Origin: Ascaris suum
Lineage: Eukaryota > Nematoda > Chromadorea > Rhabditida > Ascarididae
Reading direction: 5' to 3'
NCBI GenBank assembly: GCA_013433145.1
Contig: CM024186.1
Span: 5,460,001 to 5,524,000 of the forward strand
DNA length: 64,000 nt
Shown one piece after another: positions 16,601 through 26,436 of this stretch. The notes beneath the pieces were generated by a model that was given only the letters and a program-made list of their open reading frames with translations, was not told the DNA's origin and did not search any database. Position 1 is the first letter of the stretch; every line of letters starts with the position of its first letter. The position numbers and the translations under genes were made by a program.

Positions 16601-19600
16601 AATTTAAAGCAGTGATCTTCAATTGCAGCAAAAATGACAGCTTTTGAGAGTGAATGTGTTGATGGCAGTGATTATTGTAGGGTATTAAATTCGTGATTAT
16701 GGTAGAAGCCTAATTATGCTCCTCTGGAATCTTCATGTTTTTGGTCAGTATTTTTCGCACCTTTCGTGAAGAAATCCACAGATATATATATATATATATT
16801 TTTGCTACCTAAAATTGCTTGGAAGTTTGCAATGTATCGTGAAGTTGTTGCTGACAGTGTCTCGGGGAACTGAACAAGGCAGGGAAGTCATAGAGGCCTA
16901 AAACCGGACAGGTTAAGATTGTCGGAACTGTGGATGCGGACAAAATTCGGCAAATATGGTTGCCTGTGAGATCACAAATTCGTAAGAGAGATCAGCGAGA
17001 AAGCCGTTTGAATCATAGGGGCTGGACAAAATTCTGCCGAAATTGAGCAACTCTGCCATCCTTCTTATTTGCTGGAAAAAGCACTTGTTTAAATAAGGTT
17101 TAGTTTCAACATCATAAATTCAGCGCAAAGAAAGAATGGGTGATGGCATTCGAGGTTTGGCACTTTCGACGGCTCAGTATTCGCTGATGAAGATCGAAGA
17201 TAAGGATCCACATCCTAAGAACTTCCGGTATTGATTATTTCCAATATTTTTGCGATTTTTTAGGACTCGAACTTATAGAGAACTTGATGTAAAGTTTGAA
17301 AGTGAAATTTGTGTAGGGGCTAGTTGTCCTTTTCTTTAAATGGGGTTTTTCATTGAGAAATAAAATAGTAAGTCAGAACCTAAGCTGATGCTAATAGTTT
17401 GTGATTATGAATGATATCATGCTTATAAATGTTCTCAACGATCATTAGATAAATGGCTTATACCTTAGTAAAGTCAACTAGCTTACACGACGTCGGAAGC
17501 AGTCTATGAAGATATGTGAAGGAGAGAGTGACGATCAGGTATCAGTCCACAACTTTGCTTATTTCACATACCATTTGTTGATATCTGAAATGATATAAAC
17601 TTATTAAGGCCACAACTGCTGTTGTTGTTTTCGATGCCATGGTCAAGGGACATAGTGGATTTACGTTATTTGAAGTTGTTACATTTTGCCTCGCAACTCA
17701 AAGCAGGTCGTGGATTGAGTATAGCCGTTGCGTTCATTCGGGGTAATCCACTCAGCATACAGGATCGCTCGAAAGCCGAAGAGGTGATCTTGCTTTTTTC
17801 ATTATTTTCGAGATTTCTTGATGTGGTTTCGTGACTTCGAGGCTGACATCGCAAAGGTGACTTTTGGAGGGGAGGGGACTATCTTTCAGTGCTTTTATAG
17901 GAGGGGAACGGGTAACTTGAGGCTCAGTCACTTTCATTTCCGAATTACGTCTGCCTGTAATTGATATCCCGGATTTTTTAAACCGCTTATGTTAATGAAA
18001 AGCTTATATTCTCTACTGATTGAGTTTGACACCTAATGTCATTCAGTTCAGGGAAATCCTAGATTTTAATTGGTCTGTCTGGTAGGAACCACAAGATGAA
18101 CTTTAGAGGGAAATTGCTTTCTTTATCTTTTGCTGCGGAAGTCATTTAATGTTCTTTCGGGGAGGCGGGAGGGAGGTCATCAGATTTCAAGTTCACACTA
18201 ACAGCGCATAAAAGTTGTTGAAATCGTTTAATTATATTGCGTGTAAACATATACTTTCTCTGATTTGGCTCTGATTTCTGCGATATCTATTCAGGTGAAG
18301 AAACGGATGGAATTCGACATGAGTCAAGCCAAACTGAGGGGATTTGCTAAAACGCTCGTCTATGGCGAAGGACAAGTAATTATTTTTTGACTTTCCGAGT
18401 TGAAAGTTCGGCAAGTTGTAAGAATAAAAAAAAAACCCTGCATTAAATTTTTAGTTCTTACGAGAATCTGCGCTCAGAATTTTCATGAATAGGTGAACTA
18501 TTGTTTATGCGGCAAGACAGATATACAATTGCAAAAGCATTATGAAGGTTATCAAACAATCCAGTAGGATGAGAGAACTAGTTTTAAAAATCATGCTAAG
18601 CGATGATAGTTCGATCGTAAGTACACCTGAATCAGGTAATGATTAGCATTTCGTATGATTAATGACACTTTTGCGGCGAAAAGCATTAATTTTCGAGTCG
18701 TTTTAAATTCGACGAATGTAATACAATGCAGAAAATTGGCAGTTGTTGAGATAATATTGAGATAATAAAGGTGGTGCATTGATCAGTGTTTTTTATTCGA
18801 CAGAACTTGTGACACTTATGTAAGCACTCGAACGTCGATTTCCGGAAATATTCCTCCTTGCTTCTATGTTTATGATCTTCGGAAATATTCCTTCTTGCCT
18901 CCTTGATAGAACTCACACCTGTTTATCACGGTATTCTAGCATCTGTCTTCTGGAACATGACCTTGTGTTATGGAATTGAGAAGAGAGCGGATTGTTTTTT
19001 TGCTCAAAAATATTGCAATCTTTTGCCACCGTAGGGCATCATCAGATGATAAAGATTTGGTCAACGAGCAAAAAGCTGTGTAAGGAGATATGAGGCGAAT
19101 GAAGGAGCACCGGAAGGTACGGAATGGGTCTAAAGGGGGAATGAGAGTTTGGAACAAGGAAAGAAAGCGATTTTTAAGGATTACTATATTTGCAGATCAC
19201 TGGAAGTTTGAGTACATTAATTCAAAGTGTTGGAATTGGTGGTCTACGACCGAATACGTTGCTTCTTAAATGGCCTACTTATAGTGAAGAGAGAAGTCGT
19301 GAAGCGATCGATTCCGAATATCAGACGTTCACCGGTTGGTTTCATTCAGAAGTAATATCGTATATTCCCAAATACAGCGCCATATTTTTCTATTTTTTGC
19401 AATTTTTTAGATTTGGGGTCTTTAAGTTGAGTAATTTTTCATCTACTAAGAATTATGCTGGCAAATCCCAAAGAAATTTTTATTTAGAAAGTAGAAGTTT
19501 ACTAATTGATTGGTGGAAACTGTTGAAAAGTAACTGGTATTCGAAGCGACTATTTATTTCCTTCTGAATCCTTCGGATTGGTAGTGAAGCGAGCTATGCA

Positions 19601-22600
19601 AATTAAGGACCCACCTGTAAAGATGTCTTATCACCTGATGTCCTATTAAGTATATCAATGAGCTGATAAGGATTGGAGTCCATCAAATTGGATGCGTTAC
19701 GCGATTATTGTGTTTGAAAATAGTCTTTAAAAAATACCTGGAGAATCGATCAGGTGAACGCAATGTATTTGAATAAGCAAGCAGCGGGCATTTATGTATG
19801 TAGATATACACGCGATGATTATTTAATGGATGCCTGCTCTTTCGGCTGGAAGCTGACGTCATTTTATGGCTTCATTTTCACTGATATATGGCTGTCTGTT
19901 ATCAATAATCACCGTTCGTATCAGTTTTATACTGTTGAAGAATCCTCACGTGTAAGGATCCGCACAGTTCCCTTGTGTTATGATTAGGAACATTGGCGAT
20001 TTCCATGCAAGTTTAAGGAACCTTAAATGACGCCTTGGAAGCCTTTATGTCGTAATGAAGACAAAGAATGTTAGGAGAGAGGGGCAGCTGCTTTTCACTT
20101 CCTCCACCCTCTTCCTCCCCCTTTCCTTCCCCCTCTCCCTCCCTCTACCGTCTTCTTTCAGTCTCATAAAGCAAAAGTTTAACAAATTGTATTTTTTCAA
20201 TGCATTTGTAAACGAGCATAAGTACTTTCGAGAGCTTATGATATCTAATATGCCACTTAAACTCCCGTGTCATCCTGGAGTTGCTTTGAAGTGGGAAGAT
20301 ATGGAGCTTTTCAATTTTAAATCAAACAATTCAGAATTACCCTATTAGGCTGTTTGTGGAGCGCATAAACTTAGTTACATTTTTTTTCTTTTCCGTACAC
20401 AATTTTCTAGCATAAATGGTCTCATCTCTTATCCCTCAGTCAAGGGGATGAAGGAGGAAATGAGGAAGAGGAAGATGAATAGAACAAACTTTTCAGTGGT
20501 TTCAAGCAGCAGGACTTTCGTCTTTTTGGGAAGTAGTCACTTTCATGTAGCTGCCTTCAGTGAGGTTAGGTGCAAGAGGTAAAAGGATGCAAGAAACTGC
20601 GCAAAGGTAATAACTATTTACATGCATTAAACGTGCCTCATAAGTCCGATATTTTGTTGCAGAGAAGCTGTTGGCCGGCGTAGCGATGGATATGTGCCTC
20701 CTGGTAGCGAAAGGTATAATCGACTTTCCTGTTCCACAGGATCGACTCGCCGGTTACGTTGATGTATATTGGATAGTGCAAGATGGCGGCCTTTGCATCC
20801 TTATCTCCTATCTTTTGCAGCAGCATAAGGTTGGCGTTTCACCTAAGGCGACAATATAAGAAGAGAAGAGAAGCGCGTGGGGGGGGGGGGGGGGGTGGAG
20901 GGGACAAATAGCGGTTTGGGATTGTTTAGCAGCCGGTTCAATATCTGAGCCGGGAATATTTTTTAATATGTTGACTTAATGCCCAGAGCAGGTTTTTCCT
21001 TTACCTGAGGAGCTCGTTTTTTGTTGCATTTCCGGTATTATAGGTATGGAAAGGATGTAAGCTGCGTGTGATTGCGATTGCACAAGAAAAGGACAACAAT
21101 TTGAAAATGGAGACTGAGTTGAAGCAATACGTCGTCTACCAGCTTCGTGTCCGTGCCACTATTCTCGTATGTTTTTAAAATTTTTTTGAAGTTTTTTTTT
21201 TACCGAGAAGGGCAATTACAGGTTGAATATTTTTTATACTGGCTTAATTTATTTTTCATTTCTTGCAGGAATGGATGATTTTTGTATTTTAGTTCTTAGG
21301 TGTTCGACACTTCTAGCCTATCCCATCCACCTTATCCCACTCCTCCTCTCACTACCCCATCCCACTCCCCTATTCCCTTGCTATTCCATTGAGACGGAGA
21401 GAGGATATAAAGTTAAAGTAGTGAGCATCGAAAATTTGCAATACCAAATTATATCACATTTTTTCCCCACAATTCTTTCCCTTCAATATTTTTTGATTCT
21501 TTAAGAAGGGAGTGAAATGTTGCGATCGGTTTTCTGTATGACGCGATCAATCATTAATTGTTATGTTAATTTTATTTCGTTGGAGCATTGTTGCGGAAGT
21601 TTTTTTGCTATTTCATATTTATTTGTTTATTTATTTATTTATTTATTTAATATGTTTATTTATTTAATTAATTAAATTAATTAATTAATTCATTTAATTA
21701 GTTAATTAATTAATTAATTAAATTTATTTTATTTTTTTATTTATTTAGTTTATTTATTCAATTTATTTATTTGATTAATTGATTAATTAATTTATTTATT
21801 TTGTTCATTTACTTATTAATTTAATCTAATTAAATTTAATTAATTAATTAATTAAATTTAATTTATTTATTTAATTTTTTAATTTAATTTAATTTGTTTA
21901 GTTTAACTTAGTTATTTAATTTAGTTAATTTATTTAATTTATTTATTTAATTTAATTTCTTTAATTTAGTTTATTAGTTTAATTTAATTTTATTTATTTA
22001 ACTTAATTTATTTAGTTTAATTAATTTAATTAAATTAATTTATTTATTTTAATTATTTAATTTAATTTATTTATCTAATTTCATTTATTTAATTTAATTT
22101 GTTTAATTTGATTTATTAATTTAATTTAATTTATTAAATTAAATTAAATTAAATTAAATTAATTTATTTGATTGAATTTATTTAATTTAATAATTTATTT
22201 AATTTCATTATTTAATTTAATTTGTGTAATTGAATTTATTTATTTGATTTCGTTTATTTAATTTGATTTAGTTGTTTAATTTAATTTTTTTATTTAGCTT
22301 ATTTGTTTAATTTTATTAATTTAAATTTAATTAATTAATTAACTATTTAATTAAATTTATTTAATTAATTAATTTAATTATTAATTAATTAATTAATTAA
22401 TTAATTAGTTCATTTATCGATTATTTATAAGGTGGATGATTTCATAATTTTTCGTACTTTTTGAATTTTTTTTCGTATTTGATTTTTCTTAGAGATAATT
22501 TAGTTTGAAGATAATTTTGATTTGTAGTTTGAATTTTTTAACGTTGAGTTTTTTTTTTTGGATAATTTCGCAGAGAAAGTTTTTTCTGATGCTGTTTTAT

Positions 22601-25600
22601 TATTATAGTTATTATGGTTTTATTATTATATTTAGCTAACTTACATCGAAAGGAGTATTATTAATTACCGCATTTCATCCTTACTTTAATTTGTTATTAG
22701 GGTTACTGAAATTTTTTGCTATTAGAGAGAGGGGAGACGTTATAAATCGTCGAACACAAAAAATCCATCCAATATAAGGGCTTTGAAGTGTACAGATGTG
22801 ACGGTGGCATCAAAAAACATAAATAAAAATAAAGTGTTCATTCATTGGCTTATAAGCAATGAAGTTAAGCTTGTGATAGATGTTGACTGAAGTGGGGATC
22901 CGCATAATTACTCCCAAAAAATTGGTACTTCAGGTAGTCGATTTGGCGGATCCGCAAATCTCGAAGACAGCCTTTGAGCGAACTCTATTAATGGAACAAC
23001 GGACACGCTATAATCTCGAGATGCATTCACTTGTGCATAGACCCCTTCAAAGACCTTCGGTTGGGGTTCGTTTTCATCATATAATGAAATATTTAGCAAT
23101 TAAACACTTTTCCTTAAAGTTGTATTTGAAATGATAAACCTTATATTGAAATGCTTTGATCAGTTGAGGTATCCTGTTCGAATATTATCAATTATGATTT
23201 ATAGAAGCTCTCGTAGAGCATCACCGAACCGATCTCTATTTAGTTATTGCAGGGATTGCAATTTATGGCTGAACGTCAAAGTCGTTTCGAAGTACACAAG
23301 ACACATTCACAGGCGAGCCTCGACGGTGTACTTCCAAACGGGGAACGAGGTGATTTTTTGGCATTTTTTGAGATTAAAATGTGAATGAGATGAACGCATT
23401 AGAGAACAGATGGAGAGGGATAGTTAAGAAAGGAGTGTGAGGGAGGAAATGATAACGAATGTGTACACATTCACGGATTTATCTAGGACCATAGGAACTC
23501 GGCAAGATCGGACTGAAAAAGGAGAAAGAGTGGTTCTATTTTGTGAGATTTTTTGTATGAATTTTTTAGTGATAAAGTAATTCTCACGAGGGAGGGGGGG
23601 GGATTCCGGTAATTGAAACTTTTTATTGATTTTGGAAAAAGTTTTTCGAAAGTTTTTTTTTCAAACAAAAACGATTAATTTAAAGGATCTAAACGTATAT
23701 TTCAAATATATTTTTCTTATATATATCCAAAATCGTTTATTTATATTATATTATTTGTTTTTAAGGCATTTGTTTTTCATTATATTTGAATACGCTATTT
23801 TCAGTGGTAGTTTTTCTTTAATATTTCAGGAAGTCAAAAAGATGAGGAAACTAATGAACATTCAACGGTAACTGATACAATAAGGTAGGCCTTTTTTTTG
23901 CGTTGCAGAAATTATATATTGTCAAGCTTCTAATTGCTGTTTCCTCATCTCTTTGGATCCTATAATTTGAGATCCAGTCGAACGAAAGAAATAGAATAAA
24001 TATTCGGGTCTACTCTGAATGGGGATTCTAAAATCCACCATCTCCCTTTTCCCTACTCCTCCTTCTTCTTTCCCTTCCGGTCCTTTTGTAATCTCTCGAA
24101 TTTCTTTCTTCATTGATATTCCATACTTCGATCTCATAAAGGGATGAAAATATTTTGAAGGCTATTTATTTGTTGCAGTTGTTGAGGAGATTTTGTTAAG
24201 CAAGCAATTGTCCTCTCTCACGGGTCTAATCGTTTAAAGAATTTATCCTGTAGGCATTGATCACTTAGTAGCGTGCTGGAATTTGCTCTTCCGAGTTGAA
24301 TTTTTTTGATGAGAAACGATTGAGGTTAAAGGTAGGATATTATTTTATAAAAGTTTTTGTTTTGTTGCACAGCTGTTTTTTTTCCCACTGAAAAAAATTT
24401 AAATATTTTATTTTTACAACTCCCACCTTACTTTTTTAATAATAAAACTTCACCGTCGTTTGCAAAATATTATTTATTTTTCTCAAAAGATTACTTTTTT
24501 AAAGAAATATTCAGACTGTCTATGGTTTCTAATCAGTAACTATCGTATTCTCTTTGGCCATATATGAGTAGTCTTGGTTGTACTAGTGCATACAATATCT
24601 GGAAGTATTTTTCGCATTGAAGCCTTTATTAATCATATCTCTAGCAAAATTGTCCACTATTTCCGCTATTTATGATTGAAATTGGTTGATCTTCAACTTG
24701 CGACAAGACATTATGCACAAATACGAATATTTCTGTTTGCAGCAAAAAGAGTAGGGTAATGTTCGCGAGTGGTGAGGAGGAACCTCGAGCCAAAACACCT
24801 GAGGAGGTAGCCGAGATTCGTAAGGAACTAAAAGCTCTTGATAGAAGCAAGGTAATCGTTTTTTAAAAAATGTTTAATAGCCAACTATTTTGATAACTTT
24901 TTTAAGATATGATTTTTTTTCTGCTATCAGTAATTGTCGTAAAATGAAGTTTTTATCAGTTGAAGATGCGATAATCTAGGTGGACAATGATCGGAATATT
25001 TTTAGGGAATTCTGCCATTTTCAAGTAGCGAATGTTAATGATTTAATTCTATGTGCATTTTTTTCTTTTGTTAATATAACAGCTTTTGGTCCCGAAAACG
25101 CCTATGGAGCTTCAGAGGTGGTTAGCGAATCTGCAACTTTTAAATGTGAGAATCCTGCTGTCTCGTTATTTTTTCAGTATGAATCCATCTTTCAGGTACA
25201 TAAGATGCATACCGCCGTTCGTCTCAACGAGATCATAATAGAAAATTCACTCAACAGCCAGCTGGTTCTTCTCAATCTTCCCAAGCCGCCAATTCGAAAA
25301 GAAGGTACGTTGGTATCTAGTCTACGTGATAACATGTATGGTTGTTTGATGTGTGTCCGTGCGGTGTGCCTGCGTGGTAATATGTGTGGTCGTTTGATGA
25401 TGTGTCTGTGAGGTTGTTCACTCAGTCAGTTTAGCATCTTTTAAGAGCAGGTCTGCCTTTTCCATTGCTGGAGAATCTTTTCATTTCGTTACTTTTGATG
25501 AAGATTTATCGTTCATTAAGTAGCAAGTTGCTAGAGACCGCGTAAGACACAGAAGCTGAAATTTTTACACGCGGGTGGTACCAAAGAGAAATTTTATTAA

Positions 25601-26436
25601 TCCTAAAATTTAACTAGGAGGTGTGGAAATTTTCATATTTTTGAACGGTTTTTTTTTCGGCAGAATGTATGTCCCCTCTTTTTTTTGCGCTTGTTATTGA
25701 AATGTTTATCAATTGATTTTTTGAAAATGCTTAAATTAACGAGCAGCCCTTATCATCTTCAATTGTGATCATGCCATCTTTCGATATGCATTTATATCAG
25801 ATTGGAGTGGAGTATATAAGACTTTTGTCAAGAGCAAGTTTTTGAACTCATGTGACGCAAATTGCTAATTCAGAATTCTACCAACTGAGCCGGGATAGAT
25901 GATTTGAGTTGGATGGGATGATGATGATGGGAATGCTTTAAGCAGCAACACCTATGTTATGCCTTTGAGTGTTTCTTTTTAATCTATAATTCACGTTGAA
26001 AATTTATTTTTCTGTTTGTGGAATCCGAAGGAATCGTTACAAAATTTAGAAAATTTAGTCATTTATAATTTTATTAAGTATTTAGTTTTATTAAGTAAAA
26101 TCGAGAGGTATTTGGATGGAATGTTGAAAAAATTTTTCAACCTTATCAATAAAAATTTTAATTCAGTTTCAATTGAAAAATTGGATTTCTGTCTATAGCA
26201 ATTTCAAAGCAGTTTGGAATTTTTCAGTGAGCGCAATTTTCAAAAATTCGAAATTTCAAATATATGTTTGGCGATTAAAGACATAAAAATTCAAAAAATT
26301 CTAACAGTTGAAAGTGATACGATTATTTCCAGGATTAGAGGATTATATACACTATTTGGAAGTACTAACCGATAATGTGAAACGTGTGCTATTCGTTCGT
26401 GGTACGGGTCAAGAGGTGATCACAACAACTTCTTAG
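387..26436 (+). CDS. K-Cl cotransporter (SLC12A4-7 / KCC family), 5'-truncated by window edge, 24 exons
   Basis: Electroneutral K+ and Cl- symporter of the plasma membrane, which in animals sets cell volume and intracellular chloride. About 886 codons are visible. They cover the cysteine-rich extracellular loop before helix 6, helices 6-12, and the whole cytosolic C-terminal domain. Diagnostic KCC motifs are VCMLGDHLL at the loop start, [13 protein letters not shown] in helix 6, [82 protein letters not shown] and the C-terminus [21 protein letters not shown]-type relatives lack this loop and this C-terminus. Helices 1-5 and the N-terminus must lie left of position 1. Exon phases agree throughout except at exon 12, which has a 1-base deletion. 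I cannot choose between the nematode kcc-1, kcc-2 and kcc-3 paralogues. No AATAAA was seen close after the stop. Confidence 0.95.
850..985. repeat. Local tandem duplication in intron
   Basis: Two near-identical copies of a segment containing TTAGATTTATTGATTGAACT (about 815-890 and 917-980), differing by small indels, with TTGTTGATTT repeated between and after them. Confidence 0.75.
2192..2231 (+). CDS. KCC exon 2 (short, extracellular loop)
   Basis: A 40-nt exon between TTACGCAG and CG|GTATGT that reads [14 protein letters not shown]. It joins in phase to VCMLG in the next exon, the landmark that opens the large extracellular loop in KCCs. Confidence 0.75.
2758..2856 (+). CDS. KCC exon 3 (VCMLG landmark)
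   Basis: Opens with [12 protein letters not shown], the most recognisable part of the KCC extracellular loop. It contains the glycosylation sequon NAS and two close cysteines (CNYC). Acceptor TTTACAG, donor CC|GTAAGC. Confidence 0.92.
3190..3294 (+). CDS. KCC exon 4 (cysteine-rich loop), boundaries uncertain
   Basis: Reads [20 protein letters not shown] followed by [12 protein letters not shown], with cysteines and an NVT sequon as expected for the loop. The phase fits only if the acceptor is ATAAG at 3189; the better-looking ATATCAG at 3199 gives a different frame that cannot join exon 5. The donor AA|GTGCGA is weak, but its phase joins exon 5. Confidence 0.6.
3375..3472 (+). CDS. KCC exon 5 (end of extracellular loop)
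   Basis: Reads [19 protein letters not shown] then [13 protein letters not shown], matching the KCC pattern of tryptophan, two cysteines, a sequon and an 'IxGxPG' turn. Acceptor TTTCTAG, donor TCG|GTTTGT. Confidence 0.88.
4015..4176 (+). CDS. KCC exon 6 (helix 6, ion-binding region)
   Basis: Contains [12 protein letters not shown], then helix 6 with [18 protein letters not shown] and ANMSG. In SLC12 transporters the broken helix 6 helps form the K+/Cl- site. Acceptor ATTTCAG, donor GCG|GTTTGT. Confidence 0.95.
4701..4830 (+). CDS. KCC exon 7 (helix 7)
   Basis: Reads [18 protein letters not shown] then [20 protein letters not shown] and VLRDK, collinear with the vertebrate 'DAQKSIPIGTI...VVLRDK' segment. 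Acceptor TTCTGCAG, donor AA|GTGAGT. The donor opens the 9.9 kb intron filled with A+T repeat. Confidence 0.95.
4831..14695 (+). other. 9.9 kb KCC intron containing A+T satellite
   Basis: The GTGAGT donor at 4831 and the TTAAAG acceptor at 14695 are joined in phase by flanking exons 7 and 8, which read through VLRDKYGSSLGG. About 8.8 kb of it is simple repeat, described separately. The rest (4831-5127 and 13959-14695) is unique AT-rich sequence with no supported exon. Confidence 0.88.
5128..13958. repeat. 8.8 kb almost pure A+T array (ATT / ATTATTAA / TTAATTA units)
   Basis: It opens with a run of perfect ATT triplets (5128 to about 5215). A zone to about 6480 follows that is dominated by the 8-base unit ATTATTAA. 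From there to the end are interspersed ATT triplets and the 7-base unit AATTATT. Isolated G or C bases are rare and become more frequent after about 6790. T exceeds A on the plus strand throughout, so the array never changes orientation. Confidence 0.97.
14696..14814 (+). CDS. KCC exon 8 (helix 8)
   Basis: Reads [20 protein letters not shown] then [19 protein letters not shown], matching the KCC '[23 protein letters not shown]' block. The split codon AA|G joins exon 7. Donor A|GTTAGT. Confidence 0.93.
15315..15411 (+). CDS. KCC exon 9 (APRLLQ loop)
   Basis: Contains [20 protein letters not shown] and [13 protein letters not shown], the near-invariant cytosolic loop of SLC12 transporters. Acceptor GTTGCAG, donor GG|GTTCGT. 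Confidence 0.95.
15904..16080 (+). CDS. KCC exon 10 (helices 9-10)
   Basis: Reads [40 protein letters not shown] and [18 protein letters not shown]. The PNWRPRF(K/R)YYHW signature is characteristic of KCCs. The tryptophan codon is split TG|G over the following intron. Acceptor TATTCAG, donor GTAAGT. Confidence 0.97.
16450..16569 (+). CDS. KCC exon 11 (helices 11-12)
   Basis: Reads [40 protein letters not shown]: two membrane segments ending in the IYKY(V/I)E boundary between membrane and cytosolic domains. Acceptor TTTTCAG, donor GTGAGC. Confidence 0.95.
17124..17227 (+). CDS. KCC exon 12 with apparent 1-base deletion
   Basis: From the incoming phase the exon reads GAKKEW. From the outgoing phase it reads [18 protein letters not shown] then [12 protein letters not shown]. 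Together these reproduce the conserved '[20 protein letters not shown]' block, but the two halves are in different frames. The shift falls at the G run 17138-17140, where one further G would restore the frame. The exon is 104 nt where the phases of its neighbours require 105. Either a homopolymer error in the assembly or a real frameshift. Confidence 0.9.
17609..17783 (+). CDS. KCC exon 13 (C-terminal domain, ASQLKAG motif)
   Basis: Reads [40 protein letters not shown] and on to [20 protein letters not shown] is a hallmark of the KCC cytosolic domain. The acceptor is an unusual ATTAAG, the donor GAG|GTGATC. Confidence 0.93.
18295..18375 (+). CDS. KCC exon 14 (C-terminal domain)
   Basis: An 81-nt, 27-codon exon in phase 0 on both sides, reading [20 protein letters not shown] then LVYGEGQ. 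It is collinear with the vertebrate '[21 protein letters not shown]' segment. Acceptor CTATTCAG, donor GTAATT. Confidence 0.9.
19196..19334 (+). CDS. KCC exon 15 (C-terminal domain)
   Basis: Reads [20 protein letters not shown] then [18 protein letters not shown], matching '[24 protein letters not shown]'. Acceptor TTTGCAG, donor G|GTTGGT. The open frame runs on into the intron, where homology stops. Confidence 0.93.
20663..20829 (+). CDS. KCC exon 16 (WIVQDGG motif)
   Basis: Contains [19 protein letters not shown] and [20 protein letters not shown] then LQQHK, matching the vertebrate 'AHLALLVAKNISFFP...[24 protein letters not shown]'. Acceptor GTTGCAG, donor AAG|GTTGGC. Confidence 0.95.
20879..20895. 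repeat. G17 mononucleotide tract
   Basis: Seventeen consecutive G on the plus strand in the intron after KCC exon 16. It is one of several long G/C tracts in the window. Confidence 0.95.
21044..21166 (+). CDS. KCC exon 17 (C-terminal domain)
   Basis: Phase 0 on both sides. Reads [20 protein letters not shown] then [20 protein letters not shown], matching '[39 protein letters not shown]'. Acceptor ATTATAG, donor CTC|GTATGT. Confidence 0.94.
21618..22420. repeat. 0.8 kb degenerate TTTA / TTAA tetranucleotide array in a KCC intron
   Basis: It starts as TTTA units and becomes a mixture of TTTA, TTAA, AATT and TTAATT words, with scattered G and C substitutions. It ends in clean TTAA repeats near 22400. 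It lies inside the 21167-22933 intron. The unit differs from the ATT array of the earlier intron, so it is an independent expansion. Confidence 0.95.
22934..23065 (+). CDS. KCC exon 18 ([10 protein letters not shown] motif)
   Basis: Reads [20 protein letters not shown] then [13 protein letters not shown]. The ERTLxMEQR block is invariant in KCCs. Acceptor ACTTCAG. Two donors in the same phase are possible, GTTGGG at 23060 or GTTCGT at 23066, differing by two codons. Confidence 0.92.
23253..23349 (+). CDS. KCC exon 19 (variable C-terminal linker)
   Basis: Phase 0 entry at TTATTGCAG. Reads [20 protein letters not shown] then [13 protein letters not shown]. It falls in the family's variable, phosphorylated linker, so support is from splice sites and phase. 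Donor GTGATT. Confidence 0.8.
23830..23884 (+). CDS. KCC exon 20 (acidic linker)
   Basis: A 55-nt exon reading [18 protein letters not shown], acidic and Ser/Thr-rich like the vertebrate 'SDEDEETETY' linker. Acceptor ATTTCAG, donor AG|GTAGGC. In phase with both neighbours. Confidence 0.8.
24743..24851 (+). CDS. KCC exon 21 (charged linker)
   Basis: Reads [20 protein letters not shown] then [17 protein letters not shown], a charged, probably helical segment. The phases join exon 20 (AG|C) and exon 22 (phase 0). Acceptor GTTTGCAG, donor AAG|GTAATC. Confidence 0.82.
25083..25145 (+). CDS. KCC exon 22 (63 nt)
   Basis: Reads [20 protein letters not shown] then N, collinear with the vertebrate 'KSMEGFQDLLNM' segment just before the RRMHTAV block. 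Phase 0 on both sides, acceptor TAACAG, donor AAT|GTGAGA. It lies inside a longer open frame (24980-25411) in another register, which is not the true reading here. Confidence 0.85.
25196..25304 (+). CDS. KCC exon 23 ([10 protein letters not shown] motif)
   Basis: Reads [20 protein letters not shown] then [16 protein letters not shown], the strongly conserved strand and helix near the end of KCCs. Acceptor CTTTCAG, donor G|GTACGT. Confidence 0.96.
26333..26436 (+). CDS. KCC terminal exon 24 and stop codon
   Basis: Reads [20 protein letters not shown] then [13 protein letters not shown] and TAG at 26434-26436. It matches the KCC C-terminus '[30 protein letters not shown]'. Acceptor TTTCCAG. 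Confidence 0.97.

Noticed and set aside
19190..19567. 125-codon plus-strand open frame
   Set aside because: This is KCC exon 15 running through its donor into the intron; homology stops at the GTTGGT donor.
24980..25411. 143-codon plus-strand open frame
   Set aside because: It spans KCC exons 22 and 23 and the intron between them. Exon 23 is in this frame, but exon 22 is read in another, and the N-terminal part has no KCC homology.
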